The notes beneath the pieces were generated by a model, which had not been told where the DNA came from, made no database searches, and saw only the letters and a list, made by a program, of their open reading frames with translations. This document shows, one piece after another, positions 1-5,470 of a stretch of 8,809 nucleotides of DNA; position 1 is the stretch's first letter; each line of letters opens with the position of its first letter. The stretch is taken from the NCBI GenBank assembly GCA_035707825.1, contig DASSTR010000060.1, positions 1-8,809 on the forward strand, in the 5' to 3' direction. The position numbers and the translations under genes were made by a program. The DNA comes from VRUE01 sp035707825. Its GTDB lineage: Bacteria; Actinomycetota; Thermoleophilia; Solirubrobacterales; 70-9.

Positions 1-95
1 GACGGCCCATCCGGAGCGGTCTCATGGGCCAGTGGGCCTGTGCAGTTCGATGCCGTGTCAACGCGAATGCAACTACGCAATGCAGGGGGGAAGCG
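1..95. other. Left edge, no gene recognised; short inverted repeat
   Basis: This stretch precedes the first gene. A 7-bp inverted repeat, GGCCCAT at 4-10 and ATGGGCC at 24-30, could form a hairpin with a 13-nt loop. No T-run follows, so a terminator for an upstream gene cannot be claimed. An in-frame ATG at 24 sits inside the right arm and would add a Cys-rich, non-hydrophobic leader to the downstream protein; it is not favoured as a start. Confidence 0.35.
84..91 (+). promoter_or_regulatory. Shine-Dalgarno deciding the GTG start at 96
   Basis: AGGGGGGA ends 4 nt before a GTG at 96. It supports GTG 96 over the in-frame ATG at 24. Starting at 96 puts a basic n-region (VRIDLRR) directly before the hydrophobic signal-peptide core. 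Confidence 0.6.
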
Positions 96-968
96 GTGAG
101 GATTGATCTACGCAGGTGGAGTTGGCCCGCCCTGGTGGCCGGCCTATTGCTGTCTTTGCTCCTTCCCGTAGGCGCCTCGGCGATGGATCCCTCCGTTGCA
201 ATCAACTCTCGATTTGCCGATCGGGCGGAAAGGCCGACGCGTTTCTCGCCGGACAACATCACGGAAATCATTGGGGACGCCACAGGGGTCTACTACGGGC
301 TCTATAACGACTACGTTCGGGAAGTCAGTTGGAACTCTTGGGGTGGCGAGACGGCAACTGGAACTGGGCAGGTAAGCCTGCTCGCCGAAGACGATAAAGA
401 GACGAGCCCCATTAGCGTCACCCTCAGCGGCCGGCAGCGCTGTGCCGGGCTCCAGGTCTATACGACCTACTCGCTGACGCTTGCGCCTGGGGCGACCGCC
501 CCGCCAGGCTGGTCCGAGGGACGGTCTGGTCGCTTTCCTTGCGTAATCGCCTTGCCGGGGGGTTATCAAGGCGAACGCCTAGGCCCACATTCCAACTGCA
601 TCTCGGGACTCTATGCACCAAACGGAAATCCCCGGGACCTTCCCGTTGCCCCTTGGCAGCCAAAGCCGCGTGGTGGCCATTGGTTTCTCTGCAGGCTGCA
701 CTTCTCTTCCTGGGGGCAGACCAGGGCGGTAGGCGGCGGCTCTGCGGGCCTTCCCTCCCACGCCGTTCGGGGACGTAGCGAATGGCCCATACGCATTGAA
801 CTGAGCAAGCCTGTCTGGTGCCCGCGGGCGGGCGGTGGATACAGCAGCGCGATTACCTACAGTGCCCTGACCTTCAAGATCCTCAGTGGGGACCTCCCTA
901 ACGCGGACGGCCGTCGTCGCTACAAACAGACGGTGCACACCAGCGCTCCTCGCTGTCAACTGCGATAG
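96..968 (+). CDS. Secreted protein of unknown function with two internal repeats
   Basis: I do not recognise the family. From the GTG at 96 the product is 290 aa. Residues 1-29 look like a classical Sec signal peptide: basic RIDLRR, a Leu-rich core, then ASA before MDPS. There is no lipobox. Two halves of the mature protein resemble each other. Residues about 75-129 carry SWGGETATGTG, then PISVTLSGRQRC, then TTYSLT. Residues about 200-260 carry SWGQTRAVGGG, then PIRIELSKPVWC, then ITYSALT. The shared pattern is SWG-x3-A-x-G-x-G ... PI-x-[VI]-x-LS-x4-C ... TYS. The duplication falls in one reading frame, which supports the ORF being intact to its end. Several Cys residues suggest disulfides outside the cell. 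Two hand-counted 60-bp stretches (241-300 and 601-660) are about 58-62% GC, against about 75% in a stretch of dnaX, so the gene may be acquired or weakly selected. It converges on the tRNA, with 20 bp between. Confidence 0.75.
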   Translation: MRIDLRRWSWPALVAGLLLSLLLPVGASAMDPSVAINSRFADRAERPTRFSPDNITEIIGDATGVYYGLYNDYVREVSWNSWGGETATGTGQVSLLAEDDKETSPISVTLSGRQRCAGLQVYTTYSLTLAPGATAPPGWSEGRSGRFPCVIALPGGYQGERLGPHSNCISGLYAPNGNPRDLPVAPWQPKPRGGHWFLCRLHFSSWGQTRAVGGGSAGLPSHAVRGRSEWPIRIELSKPVWCPRAGGGYSSAITYSALTFKILSGDLPNADGRRRYKQTVHTSAPRCQLR

Positions 969-988
969 CGGCTAGGTGCTTCGGGGAA

Positions 989-1060
989 TGGGCGCGGCTG
1001 GGTTCGAACCAGCGACCTCTCGCGTGTGAGGCGAGCGCTCTCCCACTGAGCTACGCGCCC
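989..1060 (-). tRNA. tRNA-Val(CAC)
   Basis: On the minus strand a 72-nt cloverleaf folds completely. The 7-bp acceptor stem is GGGCGCG/CGCGCCC, with discriminator A at 989. The D-arm is GCTC/GAGC. The anticodon stem is CTCGC/GCGAG around loop CTCACAC, so the anticodon is CAC and reads Val GTG codons. The variable loop is AGGTC. The T-arm is GCTGG/CCAGC around TTCGAAC. The 3' CCA is not encoded (the next bases are TTC), so it must be added by nucleotidyltransferase. The 5' end lies 14 nt after the stop codon of the antiporter gene on the same strand. Confidence 0.97.
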
Positions 1061-1071
1061 GGGAACGGCAG

Positions 1072-1077
1072 ATACTA
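1072..1077 (-). promoter_or_regulatory. Candidate -10 box for tRNA-Val, overlapping the antiporter stop
   Basis: On the minus strand TAGTAT occupies 1077 to 1072, 11 nt before the mature tRNA 5' end, implying a short leader removed by RNase P. Its first three bases are the TAG stop codon of the antiporter gene. No convincing -35 hexamer is visible at the usual distance. Readthrough from the antiporter remains possible. Confidence 0.4.
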
Positions 1078-2304
1078 CGCGGCAGCACTCGAGGCGATCG
1101 CTCCTCCCGAGCGTGGAGAGGTCTCGTCGTCTTCGACGCTTTCTTTCGATTGCCGGCGCAGCGCCAGGCCGATAAAGGGGAAGACGAGGGTGGAGAGCAT
1201 CGCGGCGCCGACCAGGCCGGCGGCGGTCGAGGCCTTCATGTGGCCGCCGTCGATGGCGAGGGTCGTGATCGCAACGACGAGCGGCAGCTCGGTGGCGCAG
1301 AAGAAGGCGAGCGCGGCACGGTCGCGCGCTCCGAGGACGCGGCGGTAGAGGAGCAGCGCCGGCGCCCCCCGCACGACGAGAAAGAGGCCGAAGAACATCG
1401 CCAGCTTGGCCATTGCCTGGACGGAGCCGAGCGCCGCGAGGTCGAACTCGATGCCGCTGGTGATGAAGAAGAAGGGAACGAAGAAGCCGAAGCCGACGGC
1501 GGTCAGCTTCGACTCGAAGACGGTGAGCTCGTGTCCCTTCAAGGCGAGGCGGACGATCATCCCGGCGACGAAGCCGCCGAGCAGCACCTCGAGGCCGAGC
1601 TTGCTGGCCAGCAGGACGAGGCCGAAGACGAGGACCACCGTGATCCGCACCGCGAGCTGGCTGCTGGCCTCGAAGGTGCGCTCGAGCGCCGACCAGCCCC
1701 GCCAGGCCAGCCGCACCGAGATCAGCGCCAGCGCGATCGCCAGGGCGACGAACCCGATCAGGATGGCCGCCTCGTGCAGCGGCTGCTTGGTGGAGAGCAC
1801 CAGCGTGACGAGCAGGATCGGGCCGAACTCACCGGCGCCCCCGGCGGCGAGGAGGTGGGTCCCGAACTTCGTCTTCAGTTCGCCGTTGTCACGGAGGATC
1901 GGGATCAGCGTGCCGATCGCGGTCGTCGCCATCGCCGAGCCGGCGAAGAGGAAGGAGACGACGATGCCGGCGGCCGCGAGCGCACCGGCGATCCCGTAGG
2001 CAAGAGCGATTGAGAGGCCCCAGCCCAGCACGCCCAGCTTGAGGGGGATGCCCTTGATCCGCTCGAAGTCGATCTCGTAGCCGGCGAAGAAGAAGAGCAT
2101 CCCGAGGCCGAGGTTGGAGAAGAACTCGGTGAAGTCATCTGTCTGGGCGAGGCCCAGAATTTCAGGGCCGACGACGATGCCCAGCAGCAGCTCGATGACG
2201 ACCACAGGCGGTGTGAAGCGCCGCGGCACGAGCGCGACTGTGATCGCCGCCAACGCCGAGACGACGACGATGGCGAAGAAGGACTCTGTGTCGACATGGA
2301 TCAA
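1075..2304 (-). CDS. Cation:proton antiporter, CPA2 (KefB/NapA-like) family
   Basis: The 409-aa product is an almost wholly hydrophobic membrane protein of the Na+/H+ exchanger fold (Pfam Na_H_Exchanger type). It probably exchanges Na+ or K+ for protons across the cytoplasmic membrane. Landmarks are PPVVVIELLLGIVVGPEILG (32-51), LGLGMLFFFAGYEIDF (65-80, the usual 'FxAGxEID' of CPA2), an unwound-helix region near ATTAIGTLIPILRD (126-139), GEFGPILL (158-165), and FVPFFFITSGIEFDL (275-289). Where many KefB-type proteins have QD or ND in the ion-binding helix, this one has Glu159 in GEFGPI. It ends soon after the last helix with a short acidic/Ser tail and has no RCK/TrkA nucleotide-binding domain, so KefC-style ligand gating is unlikely. 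The only start before an in-frame upstream TAG that keeps helix 1 is TTG at 2304, with no Shine-Dalgarno. A TAGGAT box ends 9 nt upstream, suggesting a nearly leaderless mRNA. Ion specificity cannot be read from sequence. Confidence 0.92.
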   Translation of the reverse strand: MIHVDTESFFAIVVVSALAAITVALVPRRFTPPVVVIELLLGIVVGPEILGLAQTDDFTEFFSNLGLGMLFFFAGYEIDFERIKGIPLKLGVLGWGLSIALAYGIAGALAAAGIVVSFLFAGSAMATTAIGTLIPILRDNGELKTKFGTHLLAAGGAGEFGPILLVTLVLSTKQPLHEAAILIGFVALAIALALISVRLAWRGWSALERTFEASSQLAVRITVVLVFGLVLLASKLGLEVLLGGFVAGMIVRLALKGHELTVFESKLTAVGFGFFVPFFFITSGIEFDLAALGSVQAMAKLAMFFGLFLVVRGAPALLLYRRVLGARDRAALAFFCATELPLVVAITTLAIDGGHMKASTAAGLVGAAMLSTLVFPFIGLALRRQSKESVEDDETSPRSGGAIASSAAA

Positions 2305-2313
2305 GCGGGGTCG

Positions 2314-2319
2314 ATCCTA
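2314..2319 (-). promoter_or_regulatory. Candidate -10 box for the antiporter
   Basis: On the minus strand TAGGAT lies at 2319 to 2314, 9 nt before the TTG start at 2304. Transcription starting 6-8 nt after the box would leave a leader of only about 1-4 nt, matching the absence of a Shine-Dalgarno. It forms one half of an inverted repeat with the SRP RNA -10 box. Confidence 0.45.
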
Positions 2320-2333
2320 TGGCCGCCGCACGC

Positions 2334-2339
2334 TAGGAT
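2334..2339 (+). promoter_or_regulatory. Candidate -10 box for the SRP RNA
   Basis: TAGGAT ends 7 nt before G2347, which is the first base of the long terminal helix of the SRP RNA. This spacing is what is expected for a sigma-70-type start at 2347. No good -35 hexamer is seen; the position expected (about 2311-2316, TCGATC) overlaps the opposing antiporter -10 box. Confidence 0.55.
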
Positions 2340-2346
2340 CGTGAGC

Positions 2347-2625
2347 GGACCGTGCTAGGTGGGGAATCAGCGGTGCCCTGTCACCCGCAATCCGCTCTAG
2401 CGGGACCGAATCCCGTTCCGAGGGGCTGGCCGTCGGGGTCAGTGCGCCGCGGGCGGCGTTGACGGTCGGGTCCTGCGCGACGTGGGCACGCGAATCAGGT
2501 CAGGTCCGGAAGGAAGCAGCCTTAAGCGGATGCCGCGGGTGCCGCAGGTCAGCCCGACTCGAGCCAAACGCGACGGACACGCCCGGTGACTTTGCTTCGA
2601 AGGCGGGGCGCACGGTCCATTTTTT
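2347..2625 (+). ncRNA. ffs: Large bacterial signal recognition particle RNA (with Alu domain)
   Basis: This is the RNA core of SRP, which with Ffh targets nascent membrane and secreted proteins to FtsY/SecYEG. The S-domain hallmark GGTCAGGTCCGGAAGGAAGC begins at 2498, with the GGAA tetraloop of helix 8 at 2508-2511. Flanking helix 5/8 pairings are visible: CCTGCG 2472-2477 with CGCAGG 2543-2548, GTCGGG 2465-2470 with CCCGAC 2553-2558, and GCGTT 2456-2460 with AACGC 2567-2571. Upstream, 2354-2423 matches the Alu domain of Bacillus-type scRNA (GTGCTAGGTGGGG ... GCGGTGCCCTGT ... CCGCAATCCGCT ... GGACCGAATCCC). Helix-4 pairing is CCCGC 2384-2388 with GCGGG 2400-2404. The two ends close perfectly: GGACCGTGC at 2347-2355 pairs with GCACGGTCC at 2610-2618, followed by six T residues. 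That fixes a length near 270-280 nt, well above the short 4.5S form. Confidence 0.95.
2610..2625 (+). terminator. 3' end and T-run of the SRP RNA
   Basis: The 3' arm of the closing helix (GCACGGTCC) is followed by A and then TTTTTT at 2620-2625. The arm's pairing partner is at the far 5' end of the RNA, so this is not an ordinary local hairpin. The T-run directly after a stable helix nevertheless fits intrinsic termination. Confidence 0.55.
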
Positions 2626-2655
2626 AACCGCCGGCGGGCATCGGCCCGTCGACCT

Positions 2656-2773
2656 CAGTCGATCAGGCGGGCTTCCCGTCCGGTCGATCAGGCCCCGTCC
2701 CACTCAGTCGATCAGGCCCCGTCCCAATTAGTCGATCAGGCCCCGTCCCAATCAGTCGATCAGGCGGGCTTCC
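2656..2773. repeat. Five tandem 24-25 bp repeats overlapping the permease 3' end
   Basis: The core (A/G)GTCGATCAGG starts at 2657, 2682, 2706, 2730 and 2754, a spacing of 25, 24, 24 and 24 bp. The three inner copies continue with CCCCGTCCCA. The two outer copies, 2656-2676 and 2753-2773, are identical over 21 bp and continue with CGGGCTTCC. The right-most copy is the last codons and TGA of the permease gene read on the minus strand (ARLID-stop). Four copies carry the same TCA, i.e. TGA, or a near variant downstream of the real stop (2730 has TTA, i.e. TAA; 2682 has CGG). The array lies between the convergent SRP RNA and permease genes. No hairpin or coding role is evident. Confidence 0.85.
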
Positions 2774-3597
2774 ATGCGTCTGATGGCGACCCGCCACATG
2801 GCGAGCGCGAAGAGGACCAGGAAGGCGAACCGCAGCACGTCGGTGGCCTCGAAGCCGAAGGCGCCGCCGCGCACCAGCTCGACCAGCTGGTGCAGGGGGT
2901 TGAACTGCGCCGCGACCTGGAAGCCCTGGGGCAGGCCGTCGATCGGGAAGAAGGTGCCGGCGACGAGAAAGAGCGGCGTGACGAAGAGCGCGGTGACGTA
3001 GTTGAACTGGTCGATCTTGGCCACGGTCGCCGCCATCGCGATCCCGAAGCCGGCGAAGCCCAGGGCAGTGGCGAAGCAGAAGATCGGCACCAGCAGCATG
3101 CCCGGCGCCGGGTCGAGCCCGAAGCCGATCGTGACCAGCAGGGGCACCGACCCGTAGACGGCCGAGCGCAGCGCGATCCAGAGCATCTCGGCGCTGACCA
3201 GCTCCTCGACGTCGACCGGCGCGGCGAGGATCGCTTCGTAGGTGTTCTGGAAGCGGTGCTTGACGAAGGTGCCGAACATCGCCGGCAGGGCGCTGGAGAA
3301 GATCACCGCCGTCGCCACCATGCCGGTGCCGACGAACTGCAGGTAGGGGATGCCGCCGACTTCGTCGACGAGCGTGGCGCTGAGGCCGAGCCCGAAGGCG
3401 AGCAGGTAGACGATCGGTTCCAGGACGCTGGAGAAGGTCGTCCCCCGCCAGTAGGTGCGGAAGTTCGCCACCTCGCGGCTCATCACGCCCTTGATCGCCG
3501 CCGGTTCCAGCCGCCTCATTCGTCGTCCGGGGGTGGACGGCCCGGCCGCTTGGGCGGGCGTGCCGCTCGGCGGGAGGGCGTTCGGCTCGGCGCTCAT
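2752..3597 (-). CDS. ABC-2 type exporter permease, NodJ/DrrB-like
   Basis: This 281-aa integral membrane protein is the transmembrane half of a two-gene ABC exporter with the ATPase encoded immediately upstream. After a Pro/Ala-rich cytoplasmic N-tail (1-25) and an amphipathic stretch, it shows about six membrane segments (roughly 57-75, 93-112, 140-160, 166-190, 200-217, 253-272). Family landmarks are WRGTTFSSVLEPIVYLLAFGLGL (50-72), KHRFQNTYEAILAAPVDVEELV (113-134, the coupling region of NodJ-type permeases), and a final block with FPIDGLP ... FNPLHQLVELVRG (217-244). The ATG overlaps the ATPase stop as ATGA, and GAGGAGG sits 4 nt before it (3602-3608), so translation is coupled and efficient. 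The substrate cannot be deduced: relatives export lipooligosaccharides (NodIJ), anthracyclines (DrrAB) and other hydrophobic compounds. The last codons and stop are part of the tandem repeat array. Confidence 0.9.
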   Translation of the reverse strand: MSAEPNALPPSGTPAQAAGPSTPGRRMRRLEPAAIKGVMSREVANFRTYWRGTTFSSVLEPIVYLLAFGLGLSATLVDEVGGIPYLQFVGTGMVATAVIFSSALPAMFGTFVKHRFQNTYEAILAAPVDVEELVSAEMLWIALRSAVYGSVPLLVTIGFGLDPAPGMLLVPIFCFATALGFAGFGIAMAATVAKIDQFNYVTALFVTPLFLVAGTFFPIDGLPQGFQVAAQFNPLHQLVELVRGGAFGFEATDVLRFAFLVLFALAMWRVAIRRMEARLID

Positions 3598-4502
3598 TCG
3601 GCCTCCTCGCCTGTGAGCAGGACGAAGACGTCCTCGAGGGAGGCCGCGCGCCGCACGGCGCCCTCTGGGATCACGGCGCCGTCGGCGCGCTCGGAGCCCA
3701 CGATTGCGATCGCCGGCCCGGCGGGGCGCACCCGCAGCCCGATCGCCTCTGCGTTCGCGCGCACCTCGAGGAGGCGCTCGGGCGGTGCGTAGACCTCGGC
3801 GGTCTCGCCGCCGGCGTGCTCGACGATCAGCTCGGCGGGCCGTCCCCGGCTGATGATCTTTCCGTTCGTCATCAGCGCCACTTCATCGGCGAGGCGCTCG
3901 GCCTCCTCTATGTAGTGGGTCGACATCAGGATCGTCGTCCCGCGCGAGCGCAGGTCGTCGATCAGCGACCAGAGCTCGGTGCGTATCTGCGGGTCCAGCC
4001 CGACCGTCGGCTCGTCGAGCAGGACCAGGCGCGGTTCGTGCACCAGCCCGCGCGCCAGCAGCAGCCTGCGGCGCATGCCGCCGGAGAGCTGGTCGACGGC
4101 GTCGTGCCGCCGGCCCTGCAGACGGGCGAGGTCGAGGGCGCGGTCGACCGCCGCCCAGACGTCGTCGACGCGGTAGAGGCGCGCGTAGACGGCCAGGTTC
4201 TCCTCCACCGTGACGTCGACGTCGAGATTGTCGAGCTGCGGCACGACCCCCATCTCGGCGCGGGCCGCCTTGGCCTCGGCGGGAAGCTCGTGTCCCAGCA
4301 CCCGCAGCTCACCCGCGTCGGCGATCGCCTGCCCGGTGAGCAGTCGCATCGTCGTCGACTTGCCGGCCCCGTTGGGACCGAGGAGGCCGAGGCAGATGCC
4401 CGCGGGCACCTCGAGGTCCAGCCCGTCCACCGCCGTGAGAGGGCCGAAGCGCTTGACCACGCCGCGTAGCTCGATCGCCGTCATGGCCGGGGATGCTTGC
4501 AC
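3594..4502 (-). CDS. ABC exporter ATP-binding protein, NodI/DrrA-like
   Basis: This 302-aa cytoplasmic ATPase powers the partner permease. All nucleotide-binding motifs are intact: Walker A GPNGAGKST (42-50), Q-loop VPQLDN with Gln89, ABC signature LSGGM (139-143), Walker B LVLLDEP with catalytic Glu164 and D-loop GLDP (159-171), and switch His196 in STHYIEEAERLAD. LSGGMRRRLLLARGL and STHYIEEAE are typical of the DrrA/NodI/CcmA class. The C-terminal 80 residues after the ATPase core (from about 222) form the regulatory extension common in DrrA proteins, ending in LEDVFVLLTGEE. The annotated start is GTG at 4502; an ATG six codons on (4484) gives MTAIELRGVVKRFG and is an equally good homology start. 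Neither has a well-spaced Shine-Dalgarno. It is the first gene of the operon, reading away from the decarboxylase gene. Confidence 0.93.
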   Translation of the reverse strand: MQASPAMTAIELRGVVKRFGPLTAVDGLDLEVPAGICLGLLGPNGAGKSTTMRLLTGQAIADAGELRVLGHELPAEAKAARAEMGVVPQLDNLDVDVTVEENLAVYARLYRVDDVWAAVDRALDLARLQGRRHDAVDQLSGGMRRRLLLARGLVHEPRLVLLDEPTVGLDPQIRTELWSLIDDLRSRGTTILMSTHYIEEAERLADEVALMTNGKIISRGRPAELIVEHAGGETAEVYAPPERLLEVRANAEAIGLRVRPAGPAIAIVGSERADGAVIPEGAVRRAASLEDVFVLLTGEEAE

Positions 4503-4524
4503 GGTCGCCGGTCCGGCCCCCTTC

Positions 4525-4573
4525 GTTGATGGGCCGGAAACGTGAATTATGGGCCGGTTAGCGGCCCATCAAC
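4525..4573. repeat. 12-bp-arm inverted repeat in the divergent intergenic region
   Basis: GTTGATGGGCCG (4525-4536) and CGGCCCATCAAC (4562-4573) are perfect inverted copies separated by 25 bp. The right arm can alternatively pair with a second ATGGGCCG at 4549-4556, giving an 8-bp stem with a 5-nt GTTAG loop. The repeat straddles the probable exporter promoter, so it may be an operator, or an RNA switch in a leader. No regulator gene is adjacent. Confidence 0.7.
4546..4572 (-). promoter_or_regulatory. Candidate promoter of the ABC exporter operon
   Basis: On the minus strand TTGATG (4572 to 4567) and CATAAT (4551 to 4546) resemble -35 and -10 hexamers with a 15-bp spacer, somewhat short. Start of transcription near 4539 would leave a leader of about 37 nt that contains the left arm of the inverted repeat. 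The -35 lies within the right arm. Confidence 0.4.
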
Positions 4574-4582
4574 ATTAGGAAT

Positions 4583-4587
4583 GGGAG
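4583..4587 (+). promoter_or_regulatory. Shine-Dalgarno of acetolactate decarboxylase
   Basis: GGGAG ends 9 nt before the GTG at 4597 and supports that start. It places the reading frame at VLDERWIRAL, close to the usual N-terminus of the mature family. No clear plus-strand promoter is visible upstream. Confidence 0.5.
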
Positions 4588-4596
4588 ACTGCCGCG

Positions 4597-5394
4597 GTGC
4601 TCGACGAGCGTTGGATCAGGGCGCTGCACGTGCAGACGCTGCGCGAGGAGGACCTGCATGTCGAGCGCGAGCCGCACGTGCTCTTTCAGGCGTCGACGAT
4701 CGGTGCGCTGCTGGACGGCGCCTACGACGGCGACCTCAGCTTTGACGAGCTCGCCGAGCACGGCGACCTCGGCCTCGGCACCCTGAACGGGCTCGACGGC
4801 GAGATGATCGCGATCGACGGCTGCTTCTACCGGGCGGACGTCGAGGGGCGCATCCACCCGGTCGATGCGGAGGAGAAGACCCCGTTCGCCGTCGTCTGCC
4901 GGTTCGAGCCCCAGATCGAGACGACCATCGATCCCCCCGGGCCGGGCGGGCAGCCGCTGACGCACGAAGCCCTGCTGGTCCGCCTCGACGAGCTGGTGCC
5001 TCCCGGGGCCTCTTCATGCGCGATCCGGCTCGACGGCCGCTTCGACCTCGTTCGCGCCCGCTCGGTGCCGCGGCAGCGGCCGCCCTACCGTCCCCTCACC
5101 GAGGTGGTCGCGGAGCAGAACGTCTTCGAGCTCAGCGAGGTCGACGGGTCGATGGTCGGCTTCCGTTTCCCCAGCTATGTGGAGGGCATCGAGGTGAGCG
5201 GCTACCACCTCCACTTCATCAGCGCCGACCGCACCCGCGGCGGCCACGTCCTTGGCTCACGGTCCTCCGGCCTGCGGGTGCGCCTCGATCCCTCCAACGA
5301 CCTCCATGTCGAGCTGCCCCCGGCGATCGACCTCGCCGATCCGGACCTGGCCGGCGACACCCACCGGGCCGTCGAGCTGGTCGAGCGCGGCTAG
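4597..5394 (+). CDS. budA: Alpha-acetolactate decarboxylase
   Basis: The 265-aa enzyme converts (S)-2-acetolactate to (R)-acetoin and CO2 in the cytoplasm. This is the step that diverts branched-chain amino acid precursor and pyruvate carbon to the neutral product acetoin. The family blocks are all present: LFQASTIGALLDGAYDGD (29-46), GDLGLGTLNGLDGEMIAIDG (56-75, with conserved Glu69), FYRADVEG ... KTPFAVV (77-100), CAIRLDG (Arg144, at the catalytic Arg position of the Bacillus enzyme), and the metal site GYHLHFISADRTRGGHVLG with His204, His206 and His217 as zinc ligands. Length and motif order are those of a complete enzyme. There is no signal peptide. Acetolactate synthase and butanediol dehydrogenase genes, the usual budABC partners, are not beside it, and no LysR-type regulator is adjacent. 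It is divergent from the ABC exporter and convergent with the membrane protein gene. Assignment is firm; physiological role is inferred. Confidence 0.95.
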   Translation: MLDERWIRALHVQTLREEDLHVEREPHVLFQASTIGALLDGAYDGDLSFDELAEHGDLGLGTLNGLDGEMIAIDGCFYRADVEGRIHPVDAEEKTPFAVVCRFEPQIETTIDPPGPGGQPLTHEALLVRLDELVPPGASSCAIRLDGRFDLVRARSVPRQRPPYRPLTEVVAEQNVFELSEVDGSMVGFRFPSYVEGIEVSGYHLHFISADRTRGGHVLGSRSSGLRVRLDPSNDLHVELPPAIDLADPDLAGDTHRAVELVERG

Positions 5395-5440
5395 CCCGCC
5401 CGCTGGCCCAAAGTCGGGCTGGTCCGCGATTCGCTCACCC

Positions 5441-5460
5441 GCGGGGCGGCAGAGCCCCGT
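5441..5460. terminator. Hairpin between convergent genes
   Basis: CGGGGC (5442-5447) and GCCCCG (5454-5459) form a 6-bp GC stem with a 6-nt loop, extendable by a G-T pair. It lies in the 76-bp gap between the two convergent stop codons, where a bidirectional terminator would be expected. There is no T-run on either side, so only a weak or factor-assisted role can be proposed. Confidence 0.35.
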
Positions 5461-5470
5461 ACTCCCTTGC

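Noticed and set aside
24..95. ATG at 24 as the start of the first gene
   Set aside because: It adds a Cys-containing, non-hydrophobic leader ahead of a textbook signal peptide. The GTG at 96 has a strong Shine-Dalgarno and a proper basic n-region.
1150..2013. Long plus-strand open frame opposite the antiporter
   Set aside because: Its product is a run of Asp/Glu/Arg/Gly typical of antisense frames in GC-rich genes. The opposite strand encodes a clear transporter.
2464..2559. Short 4.5S-type SRP RNA of about 95 nt
   Set aside because: The flanking 2347-2423 sequence matches an Alu domain, and the far ends 2347-2355 and 2610-2618 pair perfectly, so the long form fits better.
2459..2731. Small plus-strand ORF of 90 codons
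   Set aside because: It lies across the SRP RNA and the tandem repeats. The RNA structure explains the sequence, and the peptide shows nothing recognisable.
2656..2773. CRISPR array
   Set aside because: The period is 24 bp in total with no unique spacers between repeats, and there are no cas genes. It is a simple tandem array.
2890..4469. Plus-strand open frames opposite the ABC genes
   Set aside because: They have low-complexity charged composition and no recognisable domain, and they lie fully across strongly supported ABC transporter genes.
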